Shown here: in pieces, positions 9,269 through 17,717 of the stretch
Position numbering within the stretch: position 1 is the stretch's first letter
Layout of the letters: each line of letters starts with the position of its first letter
Assembly: GCF_039793925.1 (NCBI RefSeq)
Contig: NZ_JBAMME010000346.1
Coordinates: forward strand, 1-64,000
DNA from: Thermogutta sp039793925
Lineage (GTDB): Bacteria > Planctomycetota > Planctomycetia > Pirellulales > Thermoguttaceae
Length of the DNA: 64,000 bases
Reading direction: 5' to 3'
Made by a program: the position numbers and the translations under genes
The notes under the pieces: generated by a model
Told to the model about the DNA's origin: nothing
Databases searched by the model: none
What the model saw: the letters and a program-made list of their open reading frames with translations, nothing else

Positions 9269-10111
9269 ATGTCACGGATCAGTGCGAGTGCGTTGCTGGG
9301 GACAGTGATTCTGGCGTTCTCGGTCGCACCCAACACTGCGCAAGCCTGTTGGGGATGCTGCGGCCCCCGAGTCTGGTATCCTGGCCCGCTGGCGGTGGTC
9401 ACCGCATGGAGACCGTGCTGGAGCACGTATGACTTGTGCTCGCCGTGCGATATTTGCGTGGATCCGTGCTGTGATGTCGTGGATCCGTGCTGTGATGTGG
9501 AGTGGGTTCTCGGAGTCCGTCCGGGACCGATTCGGCGCTTCCTGTTTGGTCCTTATCGGTGGTATCCAGTGGTCGGTGAAGCCTGCACGGTTTGTGGTGC
9601 CGCTCCCTGCGACTGCGGGGCTCAAGTGTTAAGCATGCCCCCGAGCCCAACCCCATCGCCTCAGCCGGCACCGCAGCCAGCTCCCAATGTGTCTCCGTCA
9701 CCCCAGCCGGCTCCGGCAACTCCTGGTCCTGGCCCGGGCGTCTCTCCCAATGAGCCTCCGATGGCTCCGTCGGCCATCAACCCGACAAGTTATTCTGCGC
9801 CTCTGCCAAGCCCCACTCCGAGCCGTGCGAACAGCGGGCTGATCACCGTCTACGTTCCTGCCGAGGCCAAAGTCATCATCAATGGAATCGAGACGAAAAG
9901 CACAGGCACCCGCCGCGAGTATGTCTCGTACGGCCTTGCCGAGGGACTTCAATACAAGTACACAATCACTGCCCAGGTCGAGCGTGATGGGAAAGTTTAC
10001 GAAGAAACTCGGGAAGTGATTCTTACGGCCGGCGCCAAAAAAGGCGTCGCTTTTTCCTTCCAATTCCCGTCGGAAAATCTGGCGGGGGTGACGAGTGGCG
10101 ACCGCCTGTGA
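9269..10111 (+). CDS. secreted Cys/Pro-rich protein with TIGR03000 domain
   Basis: A 280-residue protein with a signal peptide ending near NTAQA. The mature part has four regions. First comes a Cys-rich segment (CWGCCGP, then VDPCCDV twice from a tandem DNA repeat). Next is a Cys/aromatic segment (CTVCGAAPCDC), then a Pro/Ser-rich linker at about residues 124-177. Last is a TIGR03000 domain from about residue 190 (LITVYVPAEAKVIINGI, KSTGTRREYVSYGL). TIGR03000 is a short domain found almost only in planctomycetes, with no known biochemical role. I start at ATG 9269, which has GAAAGGAA upstream. The open frame extends back to 8936, but that part overlaps the previous gene and lacks protein-like features. 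A strong terminator follows. Confidence 0.88.
   Translation: MSRISASALLGTVILAFSVAPNTAQACWGCCGPRVWYPGPLAVVTAWRPCWSTYDLCSPCDICVDPCCDVVDPCCDVEWVLGVRPGPIRRFLFGPYRWYPVVGEACTVCGAAPCDCGAQVLSMPPSPTPSPQPAPQPAPNVSPSPQPAPATPGPGPGVSPNEPPMAPSAINPTSYSAPLPSPTPSRANSGLITVYVPAEAKVIINGIETKSTGTRREYVSYGLAEGLQYKYTITAQVERDGKVYEETREVILTAGAKKGVAFSFQFPSENLAGVTSGDRL
9460..9500 (+). repeat. 21-bp tandem repeat, two copies, in coding sequence
   Basis: GTGGATCCGTGCTGTGATGT occurs twice, 21 bases apart, encoding VDPCCDV VDPCCDV. A further diverged copy (CVDPCC context) may begin just upstream. The copies are almost identical at DNA level, which suggests recent slippage. Confidence 0.8.
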
Positions 10112-10151
10112 TCCCTGAATGAAACAACCTACCGATCTACGTGAGTCTCCC

Positions 10152-10186
10152 AAGGCACCAGAGTAACTCTGGTGCCTTTTTTCTTT
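10152..10186 (+). terminator. strong intrinsic terminator
   Basis: A perfect 12-bp stem, AAGGCACCAGAG paired with CTCTGGTGCCTT around a TAA loop (10152-10178), runs straight into TTTTTTCTTT. It lies 40 bp after the TIGR03000 gene. Confidence 0.92.
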
Positions 10187-10440
10187 GTTCCCGGCCTCCA
10201 TACCTACCACACGTTCGCATAAAATGGAAAAGTTTTGCGGATTTTTGTTCTTCGAAACAGGCGCACCGCGAGCGCACATTTGCTGAGGCCTGGTAGTCGG
10301 TGCGCTTACAGAATATTTTGGGAAACGGATTCATAGACCAGGGGGACCGAGCGAACAATTGCCCCACTTACGGTGTCAGGTGGTGGCAGGGACATTGGTG
10401 AACCGGAGACACGCCAAGCACTGAGCAAAAAGGAGGATCC

Positions 10441-11451
10441 ATGTTTCGTTCGCTGGCCGTCGTTGGTGCCACCGGCGCTGTTGGCCGAATTATGGTCGAG
10501 TTGCTGGAAAAAAGCACGCTCGAATTTGAGAAGATCAAGTTTTTAGCTTCCAGCCGCTCGGTAGGCAAGACACTCACGTTCCGTGGTCGCGAGTACCCGA
10601 TCGAGGAGCTCCGCGCGGAGGCCTTCGACGGTATCGATCTGGCTGTCAGCAGCACACCCGACGAGGTGGCAAGAGAATTTATCCCCGAAGCTGTTAAGCG
10701 TGGGTGTGTCGTGGTGGACGAAAGCGCTGCGTGGCGAATGGATCCCGACGTGCCACTGGTCATTCCCGAGGTCAACCCTCATGCAGCGTTCCGTCACAAA
10801 GGCATCATCGCAAGCCCTAACTGTTCGACCACGCAGATGGTCGTAGCGCTGAAGCCGCTTCACGATTATGGCCGTGTCAAGCGTGTGGTAGTCAGCACTT
10901 ACCAAGCGGCAAGCGGGGCCGGAGTAGGGGGAACACGAGACCTCATTGAGGGCACTCGCGCCTACCTAGAAAATCGCCCCTATCAGTACACTACCTTTGC
11001 CTATCCTCTCGCATTCAATCTCATTCCCCAGATCGGCTCTCCCAAACACGCGGGATACACTTCGGAAGAAATGAAAATGGTGCTGGAAACCCGCAAGATT
11101 ATGGAGGATGAAAGCATCCAGATTTGCGCTACATGTGTGCGAGTACCGGTCGCCAACTCCCACAGTGAAACCGTCCTCGTGGAAACAGAGAAGAAAATCA
11201 CCGTAGAAAAGGCTCGGGAACTTTTTGCTAACTTTCCGGGAATCGTCGTCGTGGACGATTTGCCCGAGAAAAAATACCCCATGCCGATGGATTGTACCGG
11301 ACGCGACGAAGTCTTTGTGGGGCGGATTCGTGAAGATTTGAGCTCCCCAAACGGGCTGGTCTTCTGGTGTGTCAGCGATAATCTCCGCAAAGGGGCGGCC
11401 ACCAACGCCGTGCAGATTGTGGAGCTGCTGATTCGCGGTAAGCCGAACTGA
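10441..11451 (+). CDS. asd: aspartate-semialdehyde dehydrogenase
   Basis: A 336-residue enzyme of the usual length. It reduces L-aspartyl-4-phosphate to aspartate 4-semialdehyde with NADPH, the branch step to lysine/diaminopimelate, threonine and methionine. The N-terminal dinucleotide motif is VVGATGAVGR. The catalytic cysteine is in SPNCSTTQ (Cys128), followed by TYQAASGAG. The late motif RVPVANSHSETV agrees with the family's substrate-binding histidine region. The start has an ideal AGGAGG placed six bases ahead of the ATG. It has its own upstream space of about 250 bp after a terminator, so it is probably transcribed from its own promoter. Confidence 0.96.
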   Translation: MFRSLAVVGATGAVGRIMVELLEKSTLEFEKIKFLASSRSVGKTLTFRGREYPIEELRAEAFDGIDLAVSSTPDEVAREFIPEAVKRGCVVVDESAAWRMDPDVPLVIPEVNPHAAFRHKGIIASPNCSTTQMVVALKPLHDYGRVKRVVVSTYQAASGAGVGGTRDLIEGTRAYLENRPYQYTTFAYPLAFNLIPQIGSPKHAGYTSEEMKMVLETRKIMEDESIQICATCVRVPVANSHSETVLVETEKKITVEKARELFANFPGIVVVDDLPEKKYPMPMDCTGRDEVFVGRIREDLSSPNGLVFWCVSDNLRKGAATNAVQIVELLIRGKPN

Positions 11452-11527
11452 CAACAATGGTCGGGAGAGGCGGCACCCTCTCTGTGGTAGCGGGCCTGGG
11501 GGATCCAGACTCGATTGACGGAGTCAC

Positions 11528-12394
11528 GTGGTGCAACAAGCCAGCACGCTACAGGGCGCGGATGACGCATTACGATGCATCAAGCTCACCCTTGCTTATG
11601 ATGGCTCGCACTATCTGGGCTGGCAGAAACAGCCCCAGGGAAAGACTATTCAGGGCGTTCTGGAAGAGGCTCTCCAGCAACTGACCGGCCACCCGACCCG
11701 GGTGCTGGCAAGTGGTCGCACGGACGTGGGCGTTCACGCCCTGGGGCAGGTGGTCGCCTTCCGCACAAAAAGCCGCCTGAGCTGTCCGGTCATCCAGCGG
11801 GCACTCAACGCCCTGCTGCCGCCAGATATCGCTGTCCTCTCAGTTGAAGAGGTCCCCCTCTCGTTTCATCCGATCCGCGACGCACGCCGTAAACGTTATC
11901 GCTATCTTATCTGGGACTCGCCCATCAAGCCGGTCTTTCTTCGTCAGTACGTGTGGTTTTTTGGAAAACCCCTAGATGAGCGGGCCATGGCCGTCGCAGC
12001 TTCCTATCTGGTGGGAGAACATGATTTCTCCGCATTTGAAACAAGCGGAGCAAAACGAAAAACGAGCGTGAGGAATGTCTACGAGATTTCTATTGCCCGC
12101 CGCCATCTTGCACTTCCCAGCCTCATTACCGTCGAGATTGAAGCCAACGGATTTCTGTACAACATGGTTCGGAACATTGTCGGAAGCCTGGTGGAAGTCG
12201 GTCGGGGGGCATACGCCCCAGCCTGGATCCAGCAGGTCCTGCTTCGCAAGGATCGGCGGCTGGCCGGACCTACGGCCCCCGGGAGTGGTCTGTTCCTTGT
12301 TGGCGTTTCTTACACCGACGCCCCTGCTGCGTCGAGTCCTGATCCCTGGGAACTTTTTGCCGCGCGGGGGCAGAACTCTGAGTCATGCGATTGA
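11528..12394 (+). CDS. truA: tRNA pseudouridine synthase A
   Basis: A 288-residue enzyme that isomerises uridines 38-40 in the tRNA anticodon arm. The catalytic aspartate is in GRTDVGVHA (Asp66 counted from GTG 11528). The N-terminal LTLAYDGSHYLGWQ and the late FLYNMVRNIVGSLVEVG are hallmark TruA blocks. No ATG precedes the domain in frame. Two adjacent GTG codons (11528, 11531) follow a GGAG at 11520-11523, and the second has the better spacing. It follows asd by 76 bp on the same strand. Confidence 0.94.
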   Translation: MVQQASTLQGADDALRCIKLTLAYDGSHYLGWQKQPQGKTIQGVLEEALQQLTGHPTRVLASGRTDVGVHALGQVVAFRTKSRLSCPVIQRALNALLPPDIAVLSVEEVPLSFHPIRDARRKRYRYLIWDSPIKPVFLRQYVWFFGKPLDERAMAVAASYLVGEHDFSAFETSGAKRKTSVRNVYEISIARRHLALPSLITVEIEANGFLYNMVRNIVGSLVEVGRGAYAPAWIQQVLLRKDRRLAGPTAPGSGLFLVGVSYTDAPAASSPDPWELFAARGQNSESCD

Positions 12395-12536
12395 TCATTT
12401 CAAATCCGCCGAGCACGAGCACACGTTCCCTCTTGCCCAATCGCGTTCTCTCGGCTGGATAATCACAATAGAGATAGGGACAAAAATAGGAGCCTGAATC
12501 AGTCTACATCCCACAACCATCTGCTTTGAAGACACA

Positions 12537-13703
12537 GTGCGCGTTCTCCACATCATCACGCGGTTGATCCTCGGCGGAGCCCAGGAAAACACCCTCTTAA
12601 CGTGCGAAGATCTCATCCGCATGTACGGGGATGAGGTGCTACTAGTCACAGGACCGCCGCTCGGGCCGGAAGGGAGCCTTCTGCAACGGGCAAGGGCAGG
12701 GGGGGTTCCCACTGTTGTGGTCCCCACATTGCGTCGGGCCATTAATCCTGTTCATGACATTCCGGCGTATCATGCCCTCTCTCGCATCATCCGCGACTTT
12801 CGCCCAGACGTCGTCCACACCCACAGTGCCAAAGGGGGCATACTGGGACGGGCCGCCGCATGGAAGCTACGAGTCCCGGCCATCGTGCACACGGTGCATG
12901 GAGCTCCGTTCCACCCTTATCAACCACGACTCGCGCGGCTCTTCATCGCCGCCTGTGAGCGGTGGGCGGCCCAACGATGTCACCGCCTGATCAGTGTTGC
13001 CGATGCCATGACCGAACTGCTCGTCTCAGCGGGGGTGGCACCTCCGGAAAAATTCGTCACGATCTACAGCGGGATGGAAATCGAACCATTTCTGGAGGCC
13101 GGACAGCATCGCCAAACGATGCGAGAAAAACTTGGTTATACCGAGGCCCACTTCGTGGTGGGCACCATTGCCCGGCTTTTCCATCTCAAGGGGCACGAGG
13201 ACATCTTGAGAGCTGCGGGGTACCTCATCCCTCGGTTTCCTCAAATCCGCTTCCTCTGGGTCGGAGATGGTCTATTGCGAAGTCGGTTGGAATACCAGAT
13301 CCGCCAGGCCGGCTGGACGAATTACTTCCATCTGGTGGGTTTGGTCCCACCTGAACAGCTTCCGCAATGGCTGTCTGCGATGGATGTAGTGGTTCATCCC
13401 AGCTTGCGGGAGGGGCTTGCTCGTGTCTTGCCTCAGGCGCTCCTGGCGGGAATTCCGGTGATCAGCTATGACGTGGATGGTGCCCGGGAGGTCGTACAAA
13501 CCGGAGAAACTGGGTTCCTTGTTCCACCTCGTGATTGGATGGGAATCGCCCACGCAATTGCTCAACTTATCGATACTCCCGGGCTAGCGGGGCGATTAGC
13601 AGAGAAGGGACGATCCTTGTGCGCAGAACGTTTTCCTCATGATAGGATGACTGCGCAAATTAGGAGGGTATACGAAGACGTCCTGAGTCATCGGCAAAAT
13701 TGA
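12537..13703 (+). CDS. glycosyltransferase family 4 protein
   Basis: A 388-residue GT-B fold enzyme. The N-terminal part begins LHIITRLILGGAQENT and contains THSAKGGILGRAAAW, the usual acceptor-side glycine loop. The C-terminal part has FVVGTIARLFHLKGHEDIL and HPSLREGLARVLPQALLAG, the nucleotide-sugar site. The family E-x7-E motif reads E-x7-Q here. Members transfer sugars from UDP- or GDP-sugars to lipid carriers or glycans at the cytoplasmic face of the membrane. The donor is not predictable. Start is GTG 12537, directly before the first beta strand. No other cell-wall or polysaccharide genes flank it. Confidence 0.9.
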   Translation: MRVLHIITRLILGGAQENTLLTCEDLIRMYGDEVLLVTGPPLGPEGSLLQRARAGGVPTVVVPTLRRAINPVHDIPAYHALSRIIRDFRPDVVHTHSAKGGILGRAAAWKLRVPAIVHTVHGAPFHPYQPRLARLFIAACERWAAQRCHRLISVADAMTELLVSAGVAPPEKFVTIYSGMEIEPFLEAGQHRQTMREKLGYTEAHFVVGTIARLFHLKGHEDILRAAGYLIPRFPQIRFLWVGDGLLRSRLEYQIRQAGWTNYFHLVGLVPPEQLPQWLSAMDVVVHPSLREGLARVLPQALLAGIPVISYDVDGAREVVQTGETGFLVPPRDWMGIAHAIAQLIDTPGLAGRLAEKGRSLCAERFPHDRMTAQIRRVYEDVLSHRQN

Positions 13704-13815
13704 TCAGAAAGACAGAATAGCCATAACGGGAAATCTGAAAAGAGATTACCGGCTTTACCCAGCTTTCGTCATTGTTTCTTCCGGAAAAAGCCGTTAAGAT
13801 GATGCGGATGGCAAT

Positions 13816-14796
13816 GTGCAGGGGGTTCCCGGGCAGTGGAGCCCCGCGGCCAGCACCCCGGTGTTGAAGATCGGACGGAACGAGCAGGGTCTTTCTAGAA
13901 CATCAGGGTCAGGTTATCCCGTGACTTCGGCAGCTACTTTTATCGGGCCATACCGGCTAGTGAACCCGGTTTATTTTGGGGCAACCACCCAACTGTGGCA
14001 GGCCTACCACGACGCTACCTATCGGTACATCGCGCTGAAATTCCTTCAGGAAAAATTTCGCAAGGATCGGGAGCAAATTCGCTCGTTACGATGGGAGTAC
14101 CAGGTGGCCAGCCGGTTCGACGACGAGCGAATCATCAAAATTTACGAGTTCAACATCGACAAAGGTATCCCCTACCTGGCCATGGAGTGGTTCAACGGGG
14201 GAAATATGAAATCCCTCATACGTCGTGGGCTACCGGAATACGCACACCTGGTCCGCAAGATCATTTTCCAGTGTATCGAGGCCGTCTCCTACCTTCACCG
14301 CCAGGGGTACGTGCATCGGGACCTCAAACCGGAGAATTTTCTCGTATCGAACCAGGGAGACGTGAAGCTCATCGATTTTGCTTTGTGCCGCAAAATGGCT
14401 CCCAGAATTCTCTGGTATCTTCGGCCAAAAGCCAAGATCCAGGGGACGTGCAGCTACATGTCGCCGGAGCAAATTCTCAACAAGCCGCTCGATGGAAGAG
14501 CAGATCTGTACAGCCTCGCCTGCACTTTTTTTGAGCTGGTTTGCGGGAAACCGCCATTTACCGGACAGAATCAAGCCGAGCTGCTGAACAAGCACCTCAA
14601 GGCCGCCCCGCCGCCAGCAGAAGCGTATAACCCCAACTTGACCCCGGAGTTCTCGCAAATATTGCAAAAGGCCCTTGCAAAGAAACCGGCGGACCGCTTC
14701 AAAACGATAGGGGAGTTCGCCGGTGCACTCTACGATGTGCAGATCTTCAAGCAACCCCCAATCGGAGAGGTAGCACCGGAGATGGTCAGCGCTTAG
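13816..14796 (+). CDS. atypical serine/threonine protein kinase
   Basis: A 326-residue soluble kinase of the bacterial Hanks type, with no membrane segment and no PASTA or other sensor domain. The catalytic loop is VHRDLKPENF (Asp169), the ATP lysine lies in YIALKFL, and the activation segment ends in CSYMSPEQI. Two features are unusual. The glycine-rich loop is replaced by NPVYFGATTQLW, and the DFG triad reads IDFA (Asp187 kept, Gly to Ala). It may therefore have altered or low activity. The start is uncertain: GTG 13816 is the longest, and the domain only begins near residue 43. It lies between the GT4 gene and accA, and no substrate is implied. Confidence 0.9.
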   Translation: MQGVPGQWSPAASTPVLKIGRNEQGLSRTSGSGYPVTSAATFIGPYRLVNPVYFGATTQLWQAYHDATYRYIALKFLQEKFRKDREQIRSLRWEYQVASRFDDERIIKIYEFNIDKGIPYLAMEWFNGGNMKSLIRRGLPEYAHLVRKIIFQCIEAVSYLHRQGYVHRDLKPENFLVSNQGDVKLIDFALCRKMAPRILWYLRPKAKIQGTCSYMSPEQILNKPLDGRADLYSLACTFFELVCGKPPFTGQNQAELLNKHLKAAPPPAEAYNPNLTPEFSQILQKALAKKPADRFKTIGEFAGALYDVQIFKQPPIGEVAPEMVSA

Positions 14797-14965
14797 CAAA
14801 AAGAATGTGGCACGCGTATTCGCTGAAGAGTGCGCTACGTTGGGAAGTAAGAACCGTACTTTTTTGATCTGAACTTTACCTGTCAATGACGAGTTAACAA
14901 TAGTCCCGATTGTCGAAGTAATAACTCAATAACTTTGGTCACATTTGAAAGGGAAGTGTCGTACT

Positions 14966-16021
14966 ATGAGTGAATATCGACTGGCTTTTGAACGTCCGAT
15001 TTACGAACTAGAGGCTCGTCTGGAAAAACTGGAGCGGCTTGCCCAAACGGACCCTGCAGCGCGAGAAGAACTTCAGCAGAAGCGCAAAGAACTCATCGAT
15101 CTCATTGTGCAAATATACTCCAATTTGCAACCCTGGGAGGTTGTGGAGGTTGCCCGGCACCCCGACCGACCCAAAACGAGTGATTATCTCCAGCTCACCT
15201 TCGACGAGTTTGTGGAACTCCACGGGGACAAGTGTTTCGGGGACGATCGAGCCATTCGTACGGGCTGGGCCAAACTCGACACGTTCAAGGTGATGGTCGT
15301 CGGTCACGAAAAGGGTAAAAACACCAAGGAACGCTTGGCTTGCAATTACGGTTGTGCCCATCCCGAAGGCTACCGGAAAGCAATGCACAAGATGAAGCTG
15401 GCGGCCAAGTTTCGGCTGCCCATTGTGTGTCTCATAGATACACCGGGCGCGTATCCCGGTATTGGCGCCGAGGAACGTGGCCAGGCCCAGGTGATCGCGG
15501 AATCCATGTTCCTGATGTCCAAATTGCCGACGCCGATCGTCTGTGTGGTCATCGGGGAAGGTGGCTCAGGGGGAGCGCTCGCCATAGGGGTGGGCGATCG
15601 GGTGGCTATGCTTGAACACGCCTATTATTCCGTCATCAGTCCCGAGGGATGCGCCGGCATTCTCTGGAAGGATCGACAATACAAAGAAGAAGCCGCCCGG
15701 GCACTCAAGATGACATCCAAAGATCTCATCCAATTGGGATTGATTGACGACGTCATTCCAGAACCGCTCGGCGGAGCTCATCGCGATCCCTTCCAGATGG
15801 CCTCCCGGCTGAAACTTTACCTGCGGAACACCCTAAAAGAACTCACCGCCATACCCATTCCTGAGCTTTTGGAAGCTCGCTACCAGAAGTTCCGCCGCAT
15901 GGGCGTTTATCTCGAAGGCGGCGAGCCGGCGGGTACAGCGGCGCAAAATGCCGCCCCTAGGAGCTCAGGCTACTTCCCATCGCAGGACATTGCCGAGGAG
16001 GGTGCACCGCCCGAGGCATAA
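14966..16021 (+). CDS. accA: acetyl-CoA carboxylase carboxyltransferase, alpha subunit
   Basis: A 351-residue subunit. With the beta subunit AccD it transfers carboxyl from biotin carboxyl carrier protein to acetyl-CoA, giving malonyl-CoA for fatty acid synthesis. The helical N-terminus (FERPIYELEARLEKLERL) and the crotonase-like core (RLACNYGCAHPEGYRKA, CLIDTPGAYPGIGAEERGQ, IGEGGSGGALAIGVGDRV) are diagnostic. The last 40 residues (after MGVYLEGG) are a variable tail. The start is ATG 14966, preceded by AAAGGGAAG. A TTG at 14945 is less likely. The other carboxylase subunits are not in this window. Confidence 0.96.
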   Translation: MSEYRLAFERPIYELEARLEKLERLAQTDPAAREELQQKRKELIDLIVQIYSNLQPWEVVEVARHPDRPKTSDYLQLTFDEFVELHGDKCFGDDRAIRTGWAKLDTFKVMVVGHEKGKNTKERLACNYGCAHPEGYRKAMHKMKLAAKFRLPIVCLIDTPGAYPGIGAEERGQAQVIAESMFLMSKLPTPIVCVVIGEGGSGGALAIGVGDRVAMLEHAYYSVISPEGCAGILWKDRQYKEEAARALKMTSKDLIQLGLIDDVIPEPLGGAHRDPFQMASRLKLYLRNTLKELTAIPIPELLEARYQKFRRMGVYLEGGEPAGTAAQNAAPRSSGYFPSQDIAEEGAPPEA

Positions 16022-16316
16022 ACCCAGGACTCCAGCAAAAACCGCAACCCGGTCTGCCGGGATTAGGTAAAGTCCGTCGCAAACCGCCAAGATCGGCGCT
16101 TAACAACGTCCGATAATGTTTCTTATGTTCGGTCAGATAGGCCGTTTTTCGGGAACATCGAACGCCGTTTGAGCCTTCGGCTGCCAAGAGTGCCTTAGCA
16201 AGTCATCCAATTTGCAAGACGAGATGCCGGTGCTCACTCTTCGGCGAGGCAGCTCCCCACGTGTCTCGGTAATTCGGCGCCGGCGGTCAGAGTGTGACGA
16301 CAACACGGCAGGCTGT
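16022..16316. other. convergent intergenic region
   Basis: 295 bp between the ends of accA and the leftward cvpA-like gene. No clear terminator hairpin with a T tract was found on either strand, and no plausible gene. Confidence 0.4.
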
Positions 16317-16868
16317 TCATGGCACGGCGGGCGGAAGCGCCGGTGGCTCTGAGAACTGTTCCTTGAATTTCTGGATAGTCTCCCCTACCGAGTTTTGCAC
16401 CTCCGGCGGAGGAATCCGGACCGCACGCGGCAGCAATGCCGCCACCCACGGCCCGGAGTGCGACTCCAGCACCAGCCGCTTCGTTCCTTCCGAGAGTGTA
16501 ATCGCAAAGAAGGTCAGCACAAAACACAAAAGGATTCCCTTTGCTAACCCCAGCAAAGCCCCCATTTGCCGGTCAAACCCTTCCAATCGCACCCGCTGAA
16601 TCCACTGGGCCACATAACGGAATAGAAGCCAGATGATCAGCGAGCAGACGATGAAAATGAGTAACATCGCCAAATAACGGTTCCACGGTTCCTCGCGACT
16701 GAGATAAGGCGCAACGGTGGGACTCCAGCGAACGGCTGCCCAGGCACTGACGACCAGCGAACTCAACGAGGCCACCTGCCAGGCGAATCCACGTATCGCC
16801 CCGTAGACCGTCGTCCATAATATAATGAGGCCAATCACCAAATCATAAATGGGAATTCCGCCGATCAC
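16317..16868 (-). CDS. cvpA: CvpA family membrane protein
   Basis: A 183-residue inner-membrane protein with four hydrophobic segments. The first is DLVIGLIILWTTVYGAIRG near the N-terminus, followed by SLSSLVVSAWAAV, YLAMLLIFIVCSLIIWLLF and LLGLAKGILLCFVLTFFAI. The pattern and the small-residue-rich third loop (GFDRQMGALLGLAKGI) match the colicin V production protein family. That family is widespread and affects envelope or secretion phenotypes, but its molecular function is unclear. The C-terminal 45 residues are soluble and proline-rich. It is downstream of dtd on the same strand, with about 50 bp between. Confidence 0.88.
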   Translation of the reverse strand: MIGGIPIYDLVIGLIILWTTVYGAIRGFAWQVASLSSLVVSAWAAVRWSPTVAPYLSREEPWNRYLAMLLIFIVCSLIIWLLFRYVAQWIQRVRLEGFDRQMGALLGLAKGILLCFVLTFFAITLSEGTKRLVLESHSGPWVAALLPRAVRIPPPEVQNSVGETIQKFKEQFSEPPALPPAVP

Positions 16869-16917
16869 CGTTTGTTCCCTCCATCAGCTGTGAATCCGTC
16901 CGTTGTCGCCCGCTCAG

Positions 16918-17400
16918 TTATTCTACCACACCCGAGCCCGCCCTTCGGGGACGGCTCAACTCATCACTGTCAAGGAGGATTGTCACGGGACCATCATTGA
17001 GTAGTTCCACCGCCATGTGCTCTCGAAAACGCCCGGTCGCAACCGGCAGGCCTTGCGCCCGCAAGAGCTGCAAGAAGTGATTGACGAGTCTTTCGGCATC
17101 CTCAGGTGGGGCTGCCTTTGTGAAACTCGGACGCCGTCCTTTGCGGCAATCCGCTAGCAGCGTGAACTGGCTGACCACGAGAACGGCCCCTCCCACCTCG
17201 GCCAAAGATAGATTCATTTTCCCCTGTTCATCCTCAAATATTCGCAACTGAGCCGTTTTTTCGGCGAGTATCTTCGCCTCTTTTTCGGTATCTCCTATGG
17301 CTACTCCCAAAAGAATAAGGAGCCCTTTTTTTATTTCTCCGACAACTTCGCCATTGACTTTTACTCGTGCCCATTGGACTCGCTGGATACACGCTTTCAC
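16918..17400 (-). CDS. dtd: D-aminoacyl-tRNA deacylase
   Basis: A 160-residue enzyme that removes D-amino acids (and glycine from tRNA-Ala) from mischarged tRNA. The family landmarks are CIQRVQWARVKVNGEVVG at the start, VSQFTLLADCRKGRRPSF in the middle (the SQFTL strand) and the cis-proline motif NDGPVTILLDS near the end. I start at GTG 17400, which gives the conserved N-terminus. The frame is open to 17457, but the extra 19 residues are not family-like. The last ten or so residues (RPRRAGSGVVE) are variable. It probably shares a leftward message with the cvpA-like gene. Confidence 0.94.
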   Translation of the reverse strand: MKACIQRVQWARVKVNGEVVGEIKKGLLILLGVAIGDTEKEAKILAEKTAQLRIFEDEQGKMNLSLAEVGGAVLVVSQFTLLADCRKGRRPSFTKAAPPEDAERLVNHFLQLLRAQGLPVATGRFREHMAVELLNDGPVTILLDSDELSRPRRAGSGVVE

Positions 17401-17717
17401 GGCATCGATCCTCCGTTGGGAAATTCTATGACCGTAAGTCAGGATAGTCCTCGACACTTACTGTTCTCGCCAAACGCGATAACAGATACCCTTTCAACCA
17501 TATGGATTGTTTTCCAGATGCATGGGCTTTCGCACACTTGGGAAAAGATGCTAATCTCAGTGATTTCCGATGTCCGCACGTTTTTCACTCGAGTTTTCAG
17601 GCGGTGTTTCCACCCTTTGTTCGCCGTTTGCTATTCGCCATGATAAAATGAGGGGCGGAAATGTGGGAAGATCGCCATGACAGGCTGTACAGCACGGTGG
17701 AACAGGGGAAGGGTATC
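17401..17717. other. divergent intergenic region
   Basis: 317 bp between dtd (leftward) and pdxA (rightward). It should contain both promoters. I see no convincing -35/-10 pair, RNA fold or small gene. Confidence 0.4.
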
